Shown here one piece after another: positions 52,666-63,308 of a stretch of 64,000 nucleotides of DNA. The notes beneath the pieces are model-generated. The model searched no databases. It had not been told where the DNA came from and worked only from the letters and a program-made list of their open reading frames with translations. Position 1 is the first letter of the stretch. Every line of letters begins with the position of its first letter. Source of the DNA: Streptococcus oralis ATCC 35037 (GTDB lineage Bacteria > Bacillota > Bacilli > Lactobacillales > Streptococcaceae); contig NZ_LR134336.1 of NCBI RefSeq assembly GCF_900637025.1, positions 636,001 through 700,000 on the forward strand. The letters are read 5' to 3'. Position numbers and translations under genes: made by a program.

Positions 52666-53346
52666 ATGAGATTATTACCAATAAGGAAAATATCACGTCA
52701 GTCTAAGCGACTAGCGCTTTTTTTGACTTTTTGTGCAGGATATGTCGATGCTTATACCTTTATCGTGCGAGGGAACACCCTTGTCGCTGGACAGACTGGG
52801 AATGTCGTTTTTCTTTCTGTAGGACTCATTCAACAAAATGTATCGGATGCCAGTGCTAAAGTAATGACCTTGCTTTTCTTTATGATGGGTGTCTTTTTTC
52901 TGACATTGTATAAGGAAAAACTTCGAATTGTTAAAAAGCCGATTTTGTCCTTGATTCCTCTTGCAGTCCTGTCCCTAATTATAGGTTTTGTGCCACAAAC
53001 GGTTGATAATATCTATCTCGTACCGCCCTTAGCCTTTTGTATGGGACTGGTGACAACAGCCTTTGGAGAAGTGTCAGGGATTGCCTATAATAATGCTTTT
53101 ATGACAGGGAATATCAAACGTACCATGTTGGCTTTTGGAGATTATTTCCGGACCAAGCATACGCCTTTCCTACGAGAGGGATTGATTTTTGTTAGCTTGC
53201 TTAGCAGTTTTGTCTTCGGAGTTGTTTTTTCAGCTTATTTGACGATTTACTATCAGGAGAAGACAATTCTAGGTGTTCCTCTTATGATGAGTATCTTCTA
53301 CTTCAGTATGCTTTTTGCTTCTTGGAGAAAAAAAGGAGAGAAATAG
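52666..53346 (+). CDS. YoaK/DUF1275 family membrane protein
   Basis: 226 residues, six or more membrane helices, matching the DUF1275 family: the signature CAGYVDAYTFIVRGNTLVAG near residue 25, TGNVVFLSVGL, and a second half-repeat with AYNNAFMTGNIKR near residue 143. The two TGN motifs suggest internal duplication. Function unknown, probably transport. GGGGGAG lies before the ATG. Monocistronic and divergent from the oxidoreductase. Confidence 0.82.
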   Translation: MRLLPIRKISRQSKRLALFLTFCAGYVDAYTFIVRGNTLVAGQTGNVVFLSVGLIQQNVSDASAKVMTLLFFMMGVFFLTLYKEKLRIVKKPILSLIPLAVLSLIIGFVPQTVDNIYLVPPLAFCMGLVTTAFGEVSGIAYNNAFMTGNIKRTMLAFGDYFRTKHTPFLREGLIFVSLLSSFVFGVVFSAYLTIYYQEKTILGVPLMMSIFYFSMLFASWRKKGEK

Positions 53347-53367
53347 CTTAAATTTGATTGATTTTAC

Positions 53368-53396
53368 TTGTAAGAAAAAAGAAGATATGCTATACT
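53368..53396 (+). promoter_or_regulatory. rplU operon promoter
   Basis: TTGTAA (53368-53373), 17-base spacer, extended TGC-TATACT (-10 at 53391-53396). Confidence 0.75.
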
Positions 53397-53402
53397 TGAA
53401 GA

Positions 53403-53537
53403 GTTGACTATGCACAATCCTGTGCAACCGCACGAACATCGTTGCTCACATAGTGAGTATAAAGTGGTTCGTCCCACGATGCTAGGCGAGTCTTCACAAA
53501 AACACGGGGAAACCCTAAAAATCATAGGAGGTGCCTA
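53403..53537 (+). promoter_or_regulatory. L21-type ribosomal protein leader
   Basis: A 135-base leader with hairpins (TGCACAATCCTGTGCA; CTCACATAGTGAG) and the CATCGTTGC...GATGCTAGGCGAG pairing, then AGGAGGTG before rplU. Size and place fit the Firmicute L21 leader, thought to bind a product of the operon. Confidence 0.7.
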
Positions 53538-53852
53538 ATGAGCACATACGCAATTATCAAAACTGGCGGAAAACAAGTTAAAGTTGAAGTTGGTCAAGCA
53601 GTTTACGTTGAAAAATTGAACGTTGAAGCTGGTCAAGAAGTTACTTTTAACGAAGTTGTTCTTGTTGGTGGTGAAAACACTGTTGTCGGAACTCCACTTG
53701 TTGCTGGAGCTACTGTAGTTGGAACTGTTGAAAAACAAGGAAAACAAAAGAAAGTTGTTACATACAAGTACAAACCTAAAAAAGGTAGCCATCGTAAACA
53801 AGGTCACCGTCAACCATATACAAAAGTTGTCATCAACGCGATCAACGCTTAA
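53538..53852 (+). CDS. rplU: 50S ribosomal protein L21
   Basis: 104 residues beginning [20 protein letters not shown]; binds 23S rRNA together with L20. The C-terminal basic motif [20 protein letters not shown] is intact. First gene of rplU-prp-rpmA. Confidence 0.98.
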
Positions 53853-53858
53853 TTTTAA

Positions 53859-54212
<354 letters not shown>

Positions 54213-54228
54213 CACGGAGGAAAACATT

Positions 54229-54522
54229 ATGTTAAAAATGACTCTTAACAACTTGCAACTTTTCGCCCACAAAAAAGGTGGAGGTTCTACATCAAATGGA
54301 CGTGATTCACAAGCGAAACGTCTTGGAGCTAAAGCAGCTGACGGACAAACTGTAACAGGTGGATCAATCCTTTACCGTCAACGTGGTACACACATCTACC
54401 CAGGTGTAAACGTTGGACGTGGTGGAGACGATACTTTGTTCGCTAAAGTTGAAGGCGTAGTACGCTTTGAACGTAAAGGACGCGATAAGAAACAAGTTTC
54501 TGTTTACCCAATCGCAAAATAA
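54229..54522 (+). CDS. rpmA: 50S ribosomal protein L27 precursor
   Basis: 97 residues. The N-terminal extension [12 protein letters not shown] is followed by AHKKGGGST; Prp should cut after Phe12, which exposes the tail that reaches the peptidyl transferase centre. The rest ([18 protein letters not shown]) is typical. GGAGG stands eight bases before the ATG. Confidence 0.98.
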   Translation: MLKMTLNNLQLFAHKKGGGSTSNGRDSQAKRLGAKAADGQTVTGGSILYRQRGTHIYPGVNVGRGGDDTLFAKVEGVVRFERKGRDKKQVSVYPIAK

Positions 54523-54545
54523 AAAGGTCCAGTGAACCTTTTTAT
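54520..54545 (+). terminator. Terminator of the rplU operon
   Basis: AAAAAGGT / ACCTTTTT hairpin overlapping the rpmA stop, followed by TTTAT. Confidence 0.75.
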
Positions 54546-54572
54546 CCCGAGCCTTGATATTTTAAGGCGAGG
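54546..54572 (+). repeat. CCGAGC...GCGAGG hairpin element, single copy
   Basis: CCGAGCCTT pairs with AAGGCGAGG except for two adjacent G-A mismatches in the middle of the stem. The same outer arms occur in each unit of the array at 21644-21912. Confidence 0.6.
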
Positions 54573-54590
54573 AAGCTAGAAGTAGCATAG

Positions 54591-54627
54591 AATAAGGCTT
54601 TCCGAGTTTTCGGAGAGCCTATTTTTT
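54591..54627 (+). terminator. Second terminator after rpmA
   Basis: AATAAGGCTTTCCGA / TCGGAGAGCCTATT with TTTTTT following. Confidence 0.8.
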
Positions 54628-54754
54628 TGTTTTGATATCTATATTTAATTTAATAGAGAGTAGTTAGCCCTGGGTTTGTGATGGATATCTTTTCCTTTTT
54701 GGAAAAATTCTGAAATATGGTATAATGAACAGATAGAGAAGTTGGGGGTAAAAG

Positions 54755-55663
54755 ATGAACATTCAACAATTACGCTATGTTGTGGCCATTGCCAATAGTG
54801 GTACTTTCCGTGAAGCTGCAGAAAAGATGTATGTCAGTCAGCCCAGTCTGTCTATTTCTGTGCGCGATTTGGAAAAAGAGCTGGGGTTTAAGATTTTCCG
54901 TCGGACGAGTTCGGGGACTTTCTTGACCCGTCGTGGTATGGAATTTTACGAGAAAGCACAAGAGTTAGTCAAAGGCTTCGATGTTTTTCAAAATCAGTAT
55001 GCCAATCCTGAGGAAGAAAAGGATGAATTTTCCATTGCCAGCCAGCACTATGACTTCTTGCCACCAACCATTACGGCCTTTTCAGAGCGTTATCCTGATT
55101 ATAAGAACTTTCGTATTTTTGAGTCTACTACAGTTCAAATCTTAGACGAAGTAGCGCAAGGACACAGTGAGATTGGGATTATCTACCTCAACAATCAAAA
55201 TAAAAAGGGCATCATGCAACGGGTTGAAAAGCTTGGTTTAGAAGTTATTGAACTAATTCCTTTCCAGACTCACATTTATCTTCGTGAAGGGCATCCTTTA
55301 GCACAGAAAGAGGAATTGGTCATGGGGGATTTAGCGGATTTACCAACGGTTCGGTTTACTCAGGAAAAGGATGAGTACCTTTACTATTCAGAAAACTTTG
55401 TCGACACCAGCGCGAGTTCCCAGATGTTCAATGTGACCGACCGTGCTACTTTTAATGGTATTTTGGAGCGGACGGATGCTTATGCGACTGGATCTGGATT
55501 TTTAGATAGTGACAGTGTTAATGGGATCACAGTCATTCGTCTCAAGGATAATCTAGATAACCGCATGGTCTATGTCAAACGGGAAGAAGTGGAGCTTAGC
55601 CAAGCTGGGACTCTTTTCGTTGAGGTTATGCAAGAATATTTTGATCAAAAGAGGAAATCATGA
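54755..55663 (+). CDS. LysR-family transcriptional regulator
   Basis: 302 residues: an N-terminal winged helix-turn-helix ([20 protein letters not shown], then [20 protein letters not shown]) and a periplasmic-binding-like effector domain from about residue 90. It belongs with the streptococcal regulators of the CpsY/FhuR/MetR-like type, but the effector cannot be read. The stop overlaps the lspA start by four bases, so it shares the lspA-rluD transcript. It may regulate itself from the region upstream. Confidence 0.88.
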   Translation: MNIQQLRYVVAIANSGTFREAAEKMYVSQPSLSISVRDLEKELGFKIFRRTSSGTFLTRRGMEFYEKAQELVKGFDVFQNQYANPEEEKDEFSIASQHYDFLPPTITAFSERYPDYKNFRIFESTTVQILDEVAQGHSEIGIIYLNNQNKKGIMQRVEKLGLEVIELIPFQTHIYLREGHPLAQKEELVMGDLADLPTVRFTQEKDEYLYYSENFVDTSASSQMFNVTDRATFNGILERTDAYATGSGFLDSDSVNGITVIRLKDNLDNRMVYVKREEVELSQAGTLFVEVMQEYFDQKRKS

Positions 55664-56127
55664 AAAAAAGAGGAATAGTAGCAGTCATTGTACTGCTTTT
55701 GATTGGGCTGGATCAGTTGGTCAAAAATTATGTTGTCCAGCAGATTCCACTGGGTGAAGTGCGTTCGTGGATCCCCAATTTCGTTAGCTTGACCTATCTG
55801 CAAAATCGTGGGGCAGCCTTCTCCATGCTGCAAGATCAGCAGTGGTTATTTGCTGTCATTACACTGGTCGTCATGGTAGGAGCCATTTGGTATCTACATA
55901 AACACATGGAGGATTCTCTCTGGATGGTTTTTGGACTGACTTTGATAATCGCGGGAGGTCTGGGTAACTTTATTGACAGAATGAGTCAAGGTTTTGTGGT
56001 GGATATGTTTCACCTAGACTTTATCAACTTTGCGATTTTCAATGTGGCTGACAGCTATTTGACAGTTGGTGTCATTGTTTTATTGATTGCAATGCTTAAA
56101 GAGGAAGTAAATGGAAATAAAAATTGA
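55660..56127 (+). CDS. lspA: Lipoprotein signal peptidase (signal peptidase II)
   Basis: Membrane aspartyl protease that removes the signal peptide of lipoproteins at the lipid-modified Cys, as needed by the lipoprotein at 3189. 155 residues, four helices, catalytic Asp residues in [10 protein letters not shown] near residue 115 and FNVADSYLT near residue 131; NRGAAFSML is conserved. The 3' end overlaps rluD by 17 bases. Confidence 0.96.
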   Translation: MKKRGIVAVIVLLLIGLDQLVKNYVVQQIPLGEVRSWIPNFVSLTYLQNRGAAFSMLQDQQWLFAVITLVVMVGAIWYLHKHMEDSLWMVFGLTLIIAGGLGNFIDRMSQGFVVDMFHLDFINFAIFNVADSYLTVGVIVLLIAMLKEEVNGNKN

Positions 56128-57010
56128 AACTGGTGGGCAACGTCTAGACAAGGCTCTGTCAGATCTGACAGAATTGTCACGCAGTCTCGCGAATGAACAA
56201 ATCAAGGCTGGACAAGTTTTGGTTAATGGGCAAGCCAAGAAAGCCAAATACACTGTCCAAGATGGGGATATCGTCACCTACCATGTGCCAGAACCAGAGG
56301 TTTTAGAGTATGTGGCTGAGAATCTGCCACTCGAGATTATCTACCAAGATGAGGATGTAGCCGTTGTTAACAAACCTCAAGGGATGGTGGTTCATCCGAG
56401 TGCTGGTCATACTAGCGGAACCTTGGTCAATGCCCTCATGTACCATATCAAGGACTTGTCGGGTATCAATGGGGTTCTCCGGCCGGGTATCGTTCACCGC
56501 ATTGACAAGGACACGTCGGGTCTCCTCATGATTGCTAAGAATGATGAGGCACACTTGGCACTTGCCCAAGAACTCAAGGACAAGAAGTCTCTCCGCAAAT
56601 ATTGGGCGATTGTTCATGGCAATCTTCCCAATGATCGTGGTGTCATTGAAGCGCCGATTGGTCGTAGTGAAAAAGATCGTAAGAAACAGGCAGTGACTGC
56701 TAAAGGGAAGCCAGCAGTGACTCGTTTTCAAGTCTTGGAACGCTTTGGAGATTATAGTTTGCTAGAGTTGCAACTGGAAACAGGGCGTACTCACCAAATC
56801 CGTGTTCATATGGCTTATATTGGCCATCCAGTCGCTGGTGATGAAGTCTATGGTCCTCGTAAGACACTGAAGGGACATGGGCAATTTCTCCATGCTAAGA
56901 CTCTAGGCTTTACTCATCCGAGAACAGGTGAAACCTTGGAGTTCACAGCAGATATTCCAGAGATTTTTAAAGAAACGCTGGAAAGATTGCGTAAAACTGA
57001 GAATAGATAA
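56111..57010 (+). CDS. rluD: 23S rRNA pseudouridine synthase, RluD/RluA family
   Basis: 299 residues: an N-terminal S4 RNA-binding domain ([20 protein letters not shown]) and the RluA catalytic domain with [11 protein letters not shown] (catalytic Asp near residue 134) and [19 protein letters not shown]. Target uridines are expected in helix 69 of 23S rRNA by family, not shown here. A terminator follows at 57010 and proB has its own promoter. Confidence 0.92.
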   Translation: MEIKIETGGQRLDKALSDLTELSRSLANEQIKAGQVLVNGQAKKAKYTVQDGDIVTYHVPEPEVLEYVAENLPLEIIYQDEDVAVVNKPQGMVVHPSAGHTSGTLVNALMYHIKDLSGINGVLRPGIVHRIDKDTSGLLMIAKNDEAHLALAQELKDKKSLRKYWAIVHGNLPNDRGVIEAPIGRSEKDRKKQAVTAKGKPAVTRFQVLERFGDYSLLELQLETGRTHQIRVHMAYIGHPVAGDEVYGPRKTLKGHGQFLHAKTLGFTHPRTGETLEFTADIPEIFKETLERLRKTENR

Positions 57011-57042
57011 AAGAGTTGAGATGCCTTGTCTCAACCTTTTTC
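57010..57042 (+). terminator. Terminator after rluD
   Basis: GTTGAGA / GTCTCAAC hairpin within AAAGAG...CCTTTTTC. Confidence 0.8.
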
Positions 57043-57073
57043 ATTTCAAGTCTTTTCCATTTTAAAGTATTCA

Positions 57074-57082
57074 TGTTATAAT
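57074..57082 (+). promoter_or_regulatory. proBAC promoter, extended -10
   Basis: TGT-TATAAT (-10 at 57077-57082); the -35 (TTTCCA) is weak. Confidence 0.6.
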
Positions 57083-57111
57083 GGATAAATATGAAGAATC
57101 GGAGTGAGAAT

Positions 57112-58221
57112 ATGAAGTACAAACGAATCGTCTTTAAGGTAGGGACTTCCTCCTTGACAAATGAAGACGGGAGTTTATCAAGGAGTAAAGTAAAGGCAAT
57201 TACCCAGCAATTGGCTATGCTACATGAAGCTGGACATGAGTTGATTTTAGTGTCATCTGGGGCAGTTGCCGCTGGATTTGGAGCTTTGGGTTTTAAAAAA
57301 CGTCCGACCAAGATTGCAGATAAACAAGCTTCGGCTGCAGTTGGTCAGGGACTTTTGTTGGAGGAATACACAACCAACCTCCTCATGCGCCAGATCGTTT
57401 CTGCACAAATCTTGCTGACACAGGATGATTTTGTAGATAAGCGTCGCTATAAGAATGCCCACCAGGCCTTGTCTGTATTGCTTCATCGTGGTGCAATCCC
57501 CATCATCAACGAGAATGACAGTGTCGTTATTGATGAGCTCAAGGTGGGTGATAATGACACTCTGAGTGCCCAGGTAGCGGCGATGGTCCAAGCAGACCTT
57601 TTAGTTCTCTTGACGGATGTGGACGGTCTCTATACCGGAAATCCCAACTCAGATCCAACAGCCAAACGTTTGGAGAAAATCGAGACTATCAATCGTGAGA
57701 TTATTGATATGGCTGGTGGAGCAGGTTCGTCAAACGGTACTGGGGGTATGTTGACAAAAATCAAAGCTGCAACTATTGCGACGGAGTCAGGTGTGCCAGT
57801 CTATATCTGCTCTTCCATGAAATCTGATGCCTTGATTGAAGCAGCAGAGGAGACCAAGGATGGATCCTTCTTTGTTGCGCAAGAGAAGGGACTTCGTACC
57901 CAGAAACAATGGCTGGCCTTCTATGCTCAAAGTCAGGGAACGATTTGGGTAGATGGTGGAGCTGCAGAGGCACTTTCAAAAAACGGGAAAAGTCTCCTTT
58001 TATCGGGTGTGGTAGAAGTGGAAGGAAACTTCTCTTACCACGATATTGTAACAGTAGCAGATAAAGAAACAGGTCAATCTCTTGGAAAGGGACGTGTCCA
58101 ATTTGGTGTCTCAGCCCTAGAAGATATGCTCCGTTCTCAAAAAGCTAAGGGAGTCTTGATTCACCGTGATGACTGGATTTCCATCACTCCTGAAATCCAG
58201 CTGCTCTTTACAGAATTTTAG
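57112..58221 (+). CDS. proB: Glutamate 5-kinase
   Basis: First step of proline synthesis; phosphorylates glutamate. 369 residues: amino acid kinase domain ([14 protein letters not shown] at the N-terminus, [11 protein letters not shown] near residue 45, [18 protein letters not shown] near residue 130) and a C-terminal PUA domain from about residue 275, which is often tied to feedback control by proline. ATG 57112 with GGAG eight bases before it is chosen over 57091. Confidence 0.96.
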   Translation: MKYKRIVFKVGTSSLTNEDGSLSRSKVKAITQQLAMLHEAGHELILVSSGAVAAGFGALGFKKRPTKIADKQASAAVGQGLLLEEYTTNLLMRQIVSAQILLTQDDFVDKRRYKNAHQALSVLLHRGAIPIINENDSVVIDELKVGDNDTLSAQVAAMVQADLLVLLTDVDGLYTGNPNSDPTAKRLEKIETINREIIDMAGGAGSSNGTGGMLTKIKAATIATESGVPVYICSSMKSDALIEAAEETKDGSFFVAQEKGLRTQKQWLAFYAQSQGTIWVDGGAAEALSKNGKSLLLSGVVEVEGNFSYHDIVTVADKETGQSLGKGRVQFGVSALEDMLRSQKAKGVLIHRDDWISITPEIQLLFTEF

Positions 58222-58230
58222 AGGTGAACG

Positions 58231-59493
58231 ATGGTAAGGACACAAGAACAATTTGAACAGGTACAGGCTGTTAAGAAATCAATTAATACTGCTAGTGAAG
58301 CAGTGAAAAACCAAGCCTTGCTAGCCATGGCTGATCACTTGTTGGCAGCCACTGAGGGGATTCTAGAGGCCAATGCCCTCGATATGGCAGCGGCCAAGGG
58401 GAAAATCTCAGATGTTATGCTAGATCGTCTTTATTTGGATGAAGGACGTATAGAAGCGATGGCAAGAGGGATTCGTGAAGTGGTTGCTTTACCAGATCCA
58501 ATTGGTGAAGTTTTAGAAACAAGTCAGCTTGAAAATGGCTTGGTTATTACCAAGAAGCGTGTGGCTATGGGGGTTATTGGTATTATCTATGAAAGTCGTC
58601 CAAATGTGACGTCTGATGCGGCTGCTTTGGCTCTCAAAAGTGGCAATGCGGTCGTTCTTCGTAGTGGCAAGGATGCCTACCGAACTGCTCATGCTATTGT
58701 CACAGCCTTGAAGAAGGGCTTGGAGACGACGACCATTCATCCAGATGTGATTCAACTAGTAGAAGATACCCGTCGAGAAAGTAGTTATGCTATGATGAAG
58801 GCCAAGGGTTATCTAGACCTTCTCATTCCTCGTGGAGGGGCTGGTTTGATCAATGCAGTGGTTGAAAATGCTATCGTGCCTGTTATCGAGACAGGAACTG
58901 GGATTGTCCATGTCTATGTAGATAAGGATGCAGACGAAGACAAGGCACTATCGATTATCAACAATGCTAAAACCAGTCGTCCTTCTGTCTGCAACGCCAT
59001 GGAGGTCTTGCTAGTTCATGAAGACAAGGCAGCAAGCTTCCTTCCTCGCTTGGAACAAGTTCTGGTTGCAGAGCGTAAGGAAGCTGGACTGGAACCAATT
59101 CAATTCCGCTTGGATAGCCAAGCAAGTCAGTTTGTTTCAGGTCGAGCAGCTGAGGCCCAAGACTTTGACACTGAGTTTTTAGACTATGTCCTAGCGGTTA
59201 AGGTTGTGAGTAGTTTAGAAGAAGCGGTTGCGCATATTGAAGCCCACAGTACCCATCATTCGGATGCGATTGTGACGGAAAATGCTGAAGCTGCAGCTTA
59301 CTTTACAGATCAAGTGGACTCTGCCGCAGTTTATGTCAATGCCTCAACGCGTTTCACTGATGGTGGCCAGTTTGGTCTTGGATGTGAGATGGGGATTTCT
59401 ACTCAGAAACTTCACGCGCGTGGGCCTATGGGCTTGAAAGAGTTGACCAGCTACAAGTATGTGGTTACTGGTGACGGACAGATAAGGGAGTAA
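58231..59493 (+). CDS. proA: Gamma-glutamyl phosphate reductase
   Basis: Second proline step; NADPH-dependent reduction of glutamyl phosphate to the semialdehyde. 420 residues of the aldehyde dehydrogenase fold; the catalytic Cys lies in [13 protein letters not shown] near residue 255, and [14 protein letters not shown] near residue 113 is conserved. It starts nine bases after proB. Confidence 0.96.
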   Translation: MVRTQEQFEQVQAVKKSINTASEAVKNQALLAMADHLLAATEGILEANALDMAAAKGKISDVMLDRLYLDEGRIEAMARGIREVVALPDPIGEVLETSQLENGLVITKKRVAMGVIGIIYESRPNVTSDAAALALKSGNAVVLRSGKDAYRTAHAIVTALKKGLETTTIHPDVIQLVEDTRRESSYAMMKAKGYLDLLIPRGGAGLINAVVENAIVPVIETGTGIVHVYVDKDADEDKALSIINNAKTSRPSVCNAMEVLLVHEDKAASFLPRLEQVLVAERKEAGLEPIQFRLDSQASQFVSGRAAEAQDFDTEFLDYVLAVKVVSSLEEAVAHIEAHSTHHSDAIVTENAEAAAYFTDQVDSAAVYVNASTRFTDGGQFGLGCEMGISTQKLHARGPMGLKELTSYKYVVTGDGQIRE

Positions 59494-59496
59494 GAG

Positions 59497-60294
59497 ATGA
59501 AGATTGGATTTATCGGTTTGGGGAATATGGGAGCTAGCTTGGCTAAGGCTGTTGTGCAGGCCAAGACGGGTGCTCAGATTCTCCTTGCCAATCGTAGTCA
59601 AGCAAAAGTAGATGCTTTCATTGCCAACTTTGGTGGTCAGGCTTCCAGCAATGACGAAATCTTCGCAGAAGCAGATGTGATTTTTCTAGGTGTTAAGCCT
59701 GCTCAGTTCTCAGACTTGCTTTCTCAATACCAGACCATCCTTGAAAAGAGAGAAAGTCTTCTTTTGATTTCCATGGCAGCTGGATTGACTTTGGAAAAAC
59801 TGTCCAAATTTCTGCCGACTCATCACCGAATCATTCGCATCATGCCCAATACTCCAGTGGCTATCGGCCAAGGAGTGATTAGTTATGCCATGTCAGCAAA
59901 TTGTCGTGCTGAGGACAGTGAACTCTTTTGTCAATTATTGGCCAAGGCCGGCCTCTTGGTTGAGCTGGGGGATGGCTTAATCGATGCAGCGACAGGTCTC
60001 GCAGGTTGTGGACCAGCTTTTGTCTATCTCTTTATTGAGGCTTTGGCAGATGCGGGTGTACAGACAGGATTGCCACGAGAAATGGCTTTGAAAATGGCAG
60101 CCCAAACAGTAGTTGGATCTGGACAAATGGTTCTGGAAAGCCAGCAACATCCTGGAGTTTTGAAAGACCAAGTTTGCAGCCCAGGAGGTTCGACTATCGC
60201 GGGTGTAGCAAGTCTGGAAGAACATGCTTTTAGAGGTACCGTCATGGACGCAGTTCAGCAAGCCTACAAACGAACACAAGAACTAGGTAAATAA
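59497..60294 (+). CDS. proC: Pyrroline-5-carboxylate reductase
   Basis: Last proline step, NAD(P)H reduction of pyrroline-5-carboxylate. 265 residues: Rossmann motif GFIGLGNMGASLAKA at residue 4, RIMPNTPVAIGQG near residue 115 and the signature PGGSTIAGVASLEEH near residue 228. Three bases separate it from proA. The window thus holds the complete glutamate-to-proline pathway. Confidence 0.96.
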   Translation: MKIGFIGLGNMGASLAKAVVQAKTGAQILLANRSQAKVDAFIANFGGQASSNDEIFAEADVIFLGVKPAQFSDLLSQYQTILEKRESLLLISMAAGLTLEKLSKFLPTHHRIIRIMPNTPVAIGQGVISYAMSANCRAEDSELFCQLLAKAGLLVELGDGLIDAATGLAGCGPAFVYLFIEALADAGVQTGLPREMALKMAAQTVVGSGQMVLESQQHPGVLKDQVCSPGGSTIAGVASLEEHAFRGTVMDAVQQAYKRTQELGK

Positions 60295-60321
60295 GAGGTT
60301 GGATGACTCCCAGCCTCTTTT
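60293..60321 (+). terminator. Terminator of proBAC
   Basis: AAGAGGTTGG / CCCAGCCTCTT hairpin followed by TT. Confidence 0.7.
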
Positions 60322-60414
60322 ATGGTCGATTGAATGGAGAAGACACAAAAAGATTGTCACAAAAACCTATTTTTTTGATAGAATAGAAGGTAGAAAAAAA
60401 GAAATGAGTTAGAC

Positions 60415-61053
60415 ATGTCAAAAGGATTTTTAGTCTCTCTTGAGGGACCAGAGGGAGCAGGAAAGACCAGTGTTTTAGAGGCTCTACTCCCAATTTTAGA
60501 GGAAAAAGGAGTAGAGGTACTGACGACCCGTGAGCCAGGTGGAGTCTCGATTGGAGAGAAGATTCGGGAAGTGATTTTAGATCCAAGTCATACGCAGATG
60601 GATCCTAAAACAGAGCTTCTTCTCTATATCGCCAGTCGCAGACAGCACTTGGTGGAAAAAGTTCTCCCAGCACTTGAAGCTGGCAAGTTGGTCATTATGG
60701 ACCGCTTCATTGATAGTTCTGTTGCTTATCAGGGATTTGGCCGTGGCTTGGATATTGATGCCATTGATTGGCTCAATCAGTTTGCGACAGATGGCCTCAA
60801 ACCTGATTTGACACTCTATTTTGACATCGAGGTCGAAGAAGGGCTGGCTCGCATTGCTGCCAATAGTGATCGCGAGGTCAATCGTTTGGACTTGGAAGGC
60901 TTGGACTTGCACAAGAAAGTCCGTCAAGGCTACCTTTCTCTTCTGGACAAAGAAGGAAATCGCATGGTCAAGATTGATGCGAGTCTTCCTTTGGAGCAAG
61001 TTGTGGAAACGACCAAGGCTGTCTTGTTTGACAGAATGGGCTTGGCTAAATGA
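60415..61053 (+). CDS. tmk: Thymidylate kinase
   Basis: Phosphorylates dTMP to dTDP. 212 residues with P-loop [15 protein letters not shown] at residue 9, the thymidylate-kinase signature [16 protein letters not shown] near residue 95 and a lid region with [13 protein letters not shown]. The stop overlaps the holB start by four bases. Confidence 0.97.
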   Translation: MSKGFLVSLEGPEGAGKTSVLEALLPILEEKGVEVLTTREPGGVSIGEKIREVILDPSHTQMDPKTELLLYIASRRQHLVEKVLPALEAGKLVIMDRFIDSSVAYQGFGRGLDIDAIDWLNQFATDGLKPDLTLYFDIEVEEGLARIAANSDREVNRLDLEGLDLHKKVRQGYLSLLDKEGNRMVKIDASLPLEQVVETTKAVLFDRMGLAK

Positions 61054-61940
61054 AACAAGATCAACTAAAGGCTTGGCAGCCAGACCAGTTTGACCGCTTT
61101 GTCCGTATCTTAGAACAAGACCAGCTCAATCATGCCTATCTCTTTTCAGGTTTCTTTGGAAGCTTGGAAATGGCACAGTTTTTGGCTAAGAGCCTCTTTT
61201 GTACGGATAAAGTAGGCGTTCTACCATGTGAGAAATGCCGAAACTGCAAGCTGATTGAGCAGGAAGAATTTCCCGATGTTACTTTAATCAAGCCAGTCAA
61301 TCAGGTCATCAAGACAGAACGGATTCGGGAATTGGTGGGTCAGTTTTCTCAAGCAGGGATTGAAAGCCAGCAACAGGTTTTCATTATCGAGCAGGCGGAG
61401 AAAATGCACCCCAACGCAGCTAATTCTCTGCTCAAGGTCATCGAAGAACCCCAGAGTGAAGTTTACATTTTCTTCTTAACTAGTGATGAGGAAAAGATGT
61501 TGCCGACTATCCGTAGTAGGACACAGATTTTTCACTTTAAAAAGCAGGAAGAGAAGCTCATCTTGCTCCTAGAACAAATGGGGCTTGTTAAGAAAAAAGC
61601 GACTTTCTTAGCCCAGTTTTGTCAATCACGAGCTGAAGCTGAAAAGTTGGTCAATCAGGCAAGTTTTTGGACCTTGGTGGATGAAAGTGAGCGCCTGCTG
61701 ACCTGGTTATTAGCCAAGAAAAAAGAAAGTTATCTCCAAGTTTCTAAATTAGCTAGCTTGGCAGATGACAAGGAAAAACAAGATCAGGTCTTGCGAATCC
61801 TCGAAGTGCTCTGTGGACAGGATCTCTTGCAAGAAAGGATTCGACAGATTCTGCAAGATTTGCTAGAAGCTAGAAAAATGTGGCAGGCTAATGTCAGCTT
61901 TCAAAATGCCATGGAATATCTGGTCTTGAAAGAAATATAA
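61050..61940 (+). CDS. holB: DNA polymerase III subunit delta prime
   Basis: Clamp-loader subunit. 296 residues of AAA+ fold: a zinc cluster in CEKCRNCKL (with an upstream Cys) near residue 60, [20 protein letters not shown] near residue 105 and SRTQIFHF near residue 150. The P-loop is degenerate, as normal for delta prime. It lies between tmk and yabA as in most Firmicutes. Confidence 0.93.
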   Translation: MKQDQLKAWQPDQFDRFVRILEQDQLNHAYLFSGFFGSLEMAQFLAKSLFCTDKVGVLPCEKCRNCKLIEQEEFPDVTLIKPVNQVIKTERIRELVGQFSQAGIESQQQVFIIEQAEKMHPNAANSLLKVIEEPQSEVYIFFLTSDEEKMLPTIRSRTQIFHFKKQEEKLILLLEQMGLVKKKATFLAQFCQSRAEAEKLVNQASFWTLVDESERLLTWLLAKKKESYLQVSKLASLADDKEKQDQVLRILEVLCGQDLLQERIRQILQDLLEARKMWQANVSFQNAMEYLVLKEI

Positions 61941-61976
61941 ACTCAATGAAGGATAAAGAAAGGAAAGGGCTGGTTT

Positions 61977-62294
61977 ATGGATAAAAAAGAATTATTTGAC
62001 GCGCTGGACGATTTTTCCCAACAGTTACTGGTGACCTTGGCCGATGTGGAAGCCATCAAGAAAAATCTCAAGAGCCTGGTAGAGGAAAATACAGCTCTTC
62101 GCTTGGAAAATAGTAAGTTGCGCGAACGCTTGGGCGAGGTGGAAGCAGATACTCCCGTCAAGGCCAAGCATGTTCGTGAAAGCGTCCGTCGGATCTATAA
62201 AGACGGTTTTCACGTATGTAATGATTTTTATGGACAACGCCGAGAGCAGGACGAGGAATGTATGTTCTGTGACGAGTTGTTGTACAGGGAGTAG
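61977..62294 (+). CDS. yabA: Replication initiation control protein YabA
   Basis: Binds DnaA and DnaN and restrains initiation. 105 residues: an N-terminal coiled coil (about 5-55, [20 protein letters not shown]) for tetramerisation and a C-terminal zinc-binding region with HVCN and CMFC near residues 80-99. AGGAAAGG stands before the ATG. Confidence 0.94.
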   Translation: MDKKELFDALDDFSQQLLVTLADVEAIKKNLKSLVEENTALRLENSKLRERLGEVEADTPVKAKHVRESVRRIYKDGFHVCNDFYGQRREQDEECMFCDELLYRE

Positions 62295-62296
62295 GC

Positions 62297-63175
62297 ATGC
62301 AGATTCAAAAAAGTTTTAAGGGACAATCTCCATATGGCAAACTTTATCTAGTGGCAACACCGATTGGCAATCTAGATGACATGACCTTTCGTGCCATTCA
62401 GACCTTGAAAGAAGTGGACTGGATTGCAGCTGAGGACACGCGCAATACAGGACTTTTGCTCAAGCATTTTGACATTTCCACCAAGCAGATTAGTTTTCAC
62501 GAGCACAATGCCAAGGAAAAAATTCCTGATTTGATTGGTTTCTTGAAAGCAGGACAAAGTATCGCTCAGGTATCCGATGCGGGTCTGCCTAGTATCTCGG
62601 ACCCTGGTCATGATTTGGTTAAGGCAGCTATTGAGGAAGAAATTGCAGTAGTGACAGTTCCGGGTGCCTCTGCAGGGATTTCTGCTTTGATTGCCAGTGG
62701 TTTAGCTCCACAACCACATATCTTTTACGGTTTCTTACCGAGAAAATCAGGCCAGCAAAAGCAATTTTTCGACTTAAAAAAAGATTACCCAGAAACTCAG
62801 ATTTTCTACGAATCGCCCCACCGTGTATCAGATACATTGGAAAATATGCTAGAAGTCTACGGTGACCGCTCGGTAGTCTTGGTCAGGGAATTGACCAAAA
62901 TCTATGAAGAATACCAACGAGGAAAGATTTCAGAGCTACTAGAAAGTATTGCTGAAACGCCACTCAAGGGTGAATGCCTTCTCATCGTTAAAGGCGCAAG
63001 TCAGGATGTGGAGGAAAAGGACGAGGAGGACTTGTTTTCAGAAATCCAATCTCGTATCCAGCAAGGCATGAAGAAAAATCAAGCCATTAAGGAAGTTGCG
63101 AAACTCTACCAGTGGAATAAAAGCCAACTCTACGCTGCCTACCACGAATGGGAAGAAAATCAAGAAAATGACTAA
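62297..63175 (+). CDS. rsmI: 16S rRNA (cytidine1402-2'-O)-methyltransferase
   Basis: Methylates the 2'-O of C1402 in the decoding centre. 292 residues of the tetrapyrrole-methylase fold: LYLVATPIGNLDDMTFRA near residue 16, AAEDTRNTGLLLKHF near residue 44, SDAGLPSISDPGHDLV near residue 93. It follows yabA by two bases and ends at a terminator. Confidence 0.96.
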   Translation: MQIQKSFKGQSPYGKLYLVATPIGNLDDMTFRAIQTLKEVDWIAAEDTRNTGLLLKHFDISTKQISFHEHNAKEKIPDLIGFLKAGQSIAQVSDAGLPSISDPGHDLVKAAIEEEIAVVTVPGASAGISALIASGLAPQPHIFYGFLPRKSGQQKQFFDLKKDYPETQIFYESPHRVSDTLENMLEVYGDRSVVLVRELTKIYEEYQRGKISELLESIAETPLKGECLLIVKGASQDVEEKDEEDLFSEIQSRIQQGMKKNQAIKEVAKLYQWNKSQLYAAYHEWEENQEND

Positions 63176-63178
63176 ACA

Positions 63179-63206
63179 GGGAAGTTTGCCATCTTCCCTT
63201 TTTTTG
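63179..63206 (+). terminator. Terminator of the tmk-rsmI operon
   Basis: GGGAAG / CTTCCC hairpin followed by seven T; a TATACT box for trmFO begins two bases later. Confidence 0.85.
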
Positions 63207-63207
63207 T

Positions 63208-63308
63208 TATACTAGTAGAAGAAAAATTAGAAAGATTTGTGGGTGTCAAACAGTCTAGTAGCTTGTTTTGATACGAACTTAGGTTCCACCCAAAGAGGTA
63301 TTAGTGTC
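63208..63308 (+). promoter_or_regulatory. trmFO promoter and leader
   Basis: TATACT at 63208-63213 starts a leader of about 90 bases. GGGTG (63242) can pair with CACCC (63288) around an inner TCAAACAG/CTTGTTTTGA pairing. AAAGAGG lies about 11 bases before the GTG. No known riboswitch is recognised. Confidence 0.5.
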
